Shown piece by piece: positions 33,135 to 35,274 of a stretch of DNA of 35,274 nt. Positions within the stretch are counted from its first letter, which is position 1; every line of letters starts with the position of its first letter. This DNA comes from Lysobacteraceae bacterium (GTDB lineage Bacteria; Pseudomonadota; Gammaproteobacteria; Cardiobacteriales; Wohlfahrtiimonadaceae), in NCBI GenBank assembly GCA_012513365.1, contig JAAZCI010000062.1, positions 1 through 35,274 of the forward strand. Direction: 5' to 3'. The notes below the pieces were generated by a model. It had not been told where the DNA came from. It saw only the letters and a program-made list of their open reading frames with translations, and did no database searches. The position numbers and the translations under genes are program-made.

Positions 33135-35274
33135 TCAATCGAGCTTGGTGAGTTTAGCAAAACTTAAGACCAAGACTTTCCGCCCGCCATTTGAGAAGTT
33201 AATAACAACGCGCGTGCTCGGCCCTGATCCTTCAAAGTTTTGAATCACCCCTTCGCCAAATTTAGGATGCTCCACTAAATCCCCGAGATTAAATCCTTCA
33301 ATCCCATCGGTTCTAGGCGTATTAAAGGCGTGATTACTATTTGAATTAACCGTCGTTGGCGTTACGCGAATGCCCGGTCCTTCAAGCTCAACAAGCTCCA
33401 GCGGAATATCACGTACAAAGCGAGAAACAGGGAGATAGAGCGTTTTCCCGTAGATCATTCGGCTCTCTGCTGAAGTTAAGAAAAGTTTTTTCTCAGCGCG
33501 GGTAATCCCCACATAGGCAAGACGGCGCTCCTCTTCAATACGGCCCTCTGAAAGTGAATTATCACTTGGGAATAGTCCATCTTCGCGCCCAACCATAAAG
33601 ACATAAGGAAACTCGAGTCCCTTTGAGGCGTGAAGCGTCATCAATTGCACCGAATCCTCATCAATCTCCGCTTGATTTTCCGACGAATTGAGCGAGGTTT
33701 GCCCTAAAAATGCTTCGAGCTGTTCATAAAGCGGGAGCGATAATGGATCGATCTCCTCTTCAATAAAGGCAAGCTCCACCTTTTCGCCATTGGTGAAATA
33801 TTCCGCCGCAGTAATCAACTCGTTTAAGTTATCGATGCGATCTTCCCCGCGTCCTAAGGGCTCTTTTTTATAGTGAGGTTTTAGCTGGCTACGCTCAATA
33901 ATTTCACTAAAAAGATCTGGCAGTGCGAGATCGTTTTCCGTCAGCGCCTTCATCTCATTAATTTGCGTTACAAAACTTAAGAGCACATTGTGCGTGCGCG
34001 TTGGGAGTGCTTGGCTTTCGAGCATCATATTCGCCGAATCCCACAGCGATGCCCCGTGCGTTGTCGCAAACTCCCGAATGCGATTAATCGTTGCTTGCCC
34101 GATGCCTTTGGGCGGCGTCGTCATGGCGCGCTCGATAGAGACATCATCTTTGGGATTTACGATAAGACGAAAATAGGACAAAATATCTTTAATCTCCGCA
34201 CGATCAAAGAAGCGCAAACCACCATACACGCGATATGGAATCTGTTTACGCATTAAAAATTCTTCAAAGAGACGCGATTGCGCATTTGAGCGATATAAGA
34301 TTGCAATATCGGATTTACGTACGCCCTCTTCTTTTGTGAGCAGATCTTGAATGGTTTCCACCACAAAACGCGCCTCATCATACCCATCTGTCGCGCGGTA
34401 ACCGACGAGTAATTGGTCTGATTCATTATCGGTCCAGAGTTTCTTCGGTAGGCGTTCACTATTTTTGGCTATGACCGCATTCGCAGCACTTAAAATCGCT
34501 TGCGTTGAGCGATAATTTTGCTCTAAACGCACTGTTGTCGTTTCAGGAAAATCCCGATCAAAATTGAGGATATTTTCAATCTTTGCCCCGCGCCAACCGT
34601 AGATAGATTGATCGTCATCGCCAACAACAAAAAGACGCTCATGCTTACGCGCAAGCAGTTTTAACCACGCATATTGCACGCTGTTGGTATCCTGAAACTC
34701 ATCCACTAAGATAAATTGAAAGCGCTCTTGATAATGTTCTAAAATAGCGCTGTTATCGCGCAACAATTCAAGCGAACGCAATAAAATCTCCGAAAAATCC
34801 ACCAATCCCGCGGTTTCACACGCCGTTTGATAGAGTTTATAGAGCTCGATCAGTTGCGCTTCGTGCTGATCATAAAATTCCAAATGATGAGCCCGTCGCC
34901 CCTCTTCTTTATGGCCTGAGATATAATTAGCAAGCTCACGCGGTTGAATCGTTTTTTCATCAACGCCCGCTTCACGAATAATCCGGCGACAAAGACGCGT
35001 TTGATCATCACTGTCTAAAATCTGGAAATTTTGCGGGAGTTTCGCTTCTTGCCAATGCATGCGCAATAATCTGTGACACAGCGAGTGAAACGTCCCCATC
35101 CAGAGGCCTTTAAGCGAGGTTTGAATCAAATCTTGAAGCCGAACTTTCATCTCAAAGGCGGCTTTATTGGTAAAGGTCACCGCTAAAATCGAATGGGCGC
35201 GACACTGTTCTGTATTTAATAACCACGCAATGCGGGAGACTAATACCCGGGTTTTTCCCGATCCGGCACCGGCT
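33135..35274 (-). CDS. uvrD: DNA helicase II, partial (N-terminus beyond the window)
   Basis: UvrD unwinds DNA 3' to 5' in excision and mismatch repair. About 712 residues are visible; only the first roughly 28 are missing. Superfamily I motifs in order are Walker A AGAGSGKT at the window edge, TFTNKAAFEMK, Walker B LVDEFQDTNSVQYAWL, VVGDDDQSIYGWRGA, LEQNYRST, LMTLHASKGLEFPYVFMVG with EDGLFPS, and EERRLAYVGITRAEKKL. The C-terminal tail (HPKFGEGVIQNFEGSG, then RKVLVLSFAKLTKLD) is the UvrD-type Tudor-like domain that contacts RNA polymerase. This and the EDGLFPS segment favour UvrD over Rep. It lies 79 bases before the cold-shock gene on the same strand. Confidence 0.95.
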   Translation of the reverse strand, partial: AGAGSGKTRVLVSRIAWLLNTEQCRAHSILAVTFTNKAAFEMKVRLQDLIQTSLKGLWMGTFHSLCHRLLRMHWQEAKLPQNFQILDSDDQTRLCRRIIREAGVDEKTIQPRELANYISGHKEEGRRAHHLEFYDQHEAQLIELYKLYQTACETAGLVDFSEILLRSLELLRDNSAILEHYQERFQFILVDEFQDTNSVQYAWLKLLARKHERLFVVGDDDQSIYGWRGAKIENILNFDRDFPETTTVRLEQNYRSTQAILSAANAVIAKNSERLPKKLWTDNESDQLLVGYRATDGYDEARFVVETIQDLLTKEEGVRKSDIAILYRSNAQSRLFEEFLMRKQIPYRVYGGLRFFDRAEIKDILSYFRLIVNPKDDVSIERAMTTPPKGIGQATINRIREFATTHGASLWDSANMMLESQALPTRTHNVLLSFVTQINEMKALTENDLALPDLFSEIIERSQLKPHYKKEPLGRGEDRIDNLNELITAAEYFTNGEKVELAFIEEEIDPLSLPLYEQLEAFLGQTSLNSSENQAEIDEDSVQLMTLHASKGLEFPYVFMVGREDGLFPSDNSLSEGRIEEERRLAYVGITRAEKKLFLTSAESRMIYGKTLYLPVSRFVRDIPLELVELEGPGIRVTPTTVNSNSNHAFNTPRTDGIEGFNLGDLVEHPKFGEGVIQNFEGSGPSTRVVINFSNGGRKVLVLSFAKLTKLD

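Noticed and set aside
1-35274. CRISPR array, insertion sequence or phage genes
   Set aside because: No regularly spaced repeats, transposase, integrase or phage structural genes were found. The short tandem repeats are too few and too short.

Overview
The window looks like chromosomal DNA of a moderately AT-rich gammaproteobacterium. The aceB-aceA-aceK order, the ygiB-ygiC pair, uvrD, and an enterobacterial-style order of 4-hydroxyphenylacetate (HPA) meta-cleavage genes point there. The HPA hydroxylase is instead the Acinetobacter C1/C2 type. I would guess a relative of Ignatzschineria or Wohlfahrtiimonas, but this is a weak inference from gene content and base composition. Layout: (1) 1-1340, AT-rich accessory DNA with a partial gene, a small membrane-anchored protein, a possible 16-residue ORF, and a 500-base stretch with repeats that abuts the 3' end of a tRNA-Leu(CAA) gene. 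(2) 1341-8650, tRNA-Leu, a DUF2145 gene broken by an in-frame TGA, the glyoxylate-shunt operon aceBAK on the minus strand, and a divergent LysR regulator. (3) 8807-10972, a small two-helix membrane protein and the ygiBC pair. (4) 11288-26509, a complete HPA catabolic region. (5) 26606-32225, modD, an Lrp/AsnC regulator, a universal stress protein, fumC and two unknown envelope proteins. (6) 32369-35274, a cold-shock/DUF1294 gene split by an in-frame TAG, and uvrD running off the window. The HPA region is the centrepiece. The C2/C1 two-component hydroxylase makes homoprotocatechuate. HpaD, HpaE, HpaF, HpaG1/G2, HpaH and HpaI turn it into pyruvate and succinic semialdehyde, and GabD oxidises the semialdehyde to succinate. 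No step of the pathway is missing. Regulators are HpaR (MarR type) and an AraC-type HpaA. Two transporters sit inside the region: an MHS-family permease with its own promoter, and a Bcr/CflA-type carrier encoded 12 bases after C1. The strongest new observation is a near-identical 14-bp palindrome (ACTAACATATTAGT at 25841, ACTAACATATTAGC at 11330). It sits over the -10 and start region of both the hpaG1 promoter and the MHS transporter promoter, 14.5 kb apart. This argues for one HpaR regulon that includes the transporter. Other points to check are two genes each interrupted by a single in-frame stop, a long inverted repeat between lysR and aceB, a tandem 13-bp repeat between aceB and aceA, a strong hairpin between aceA and aceK, and a repeat cluster next to tRNA-Leu. 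I saw no CRISPR array, insertion sequence, integrase or recognisable defence system.
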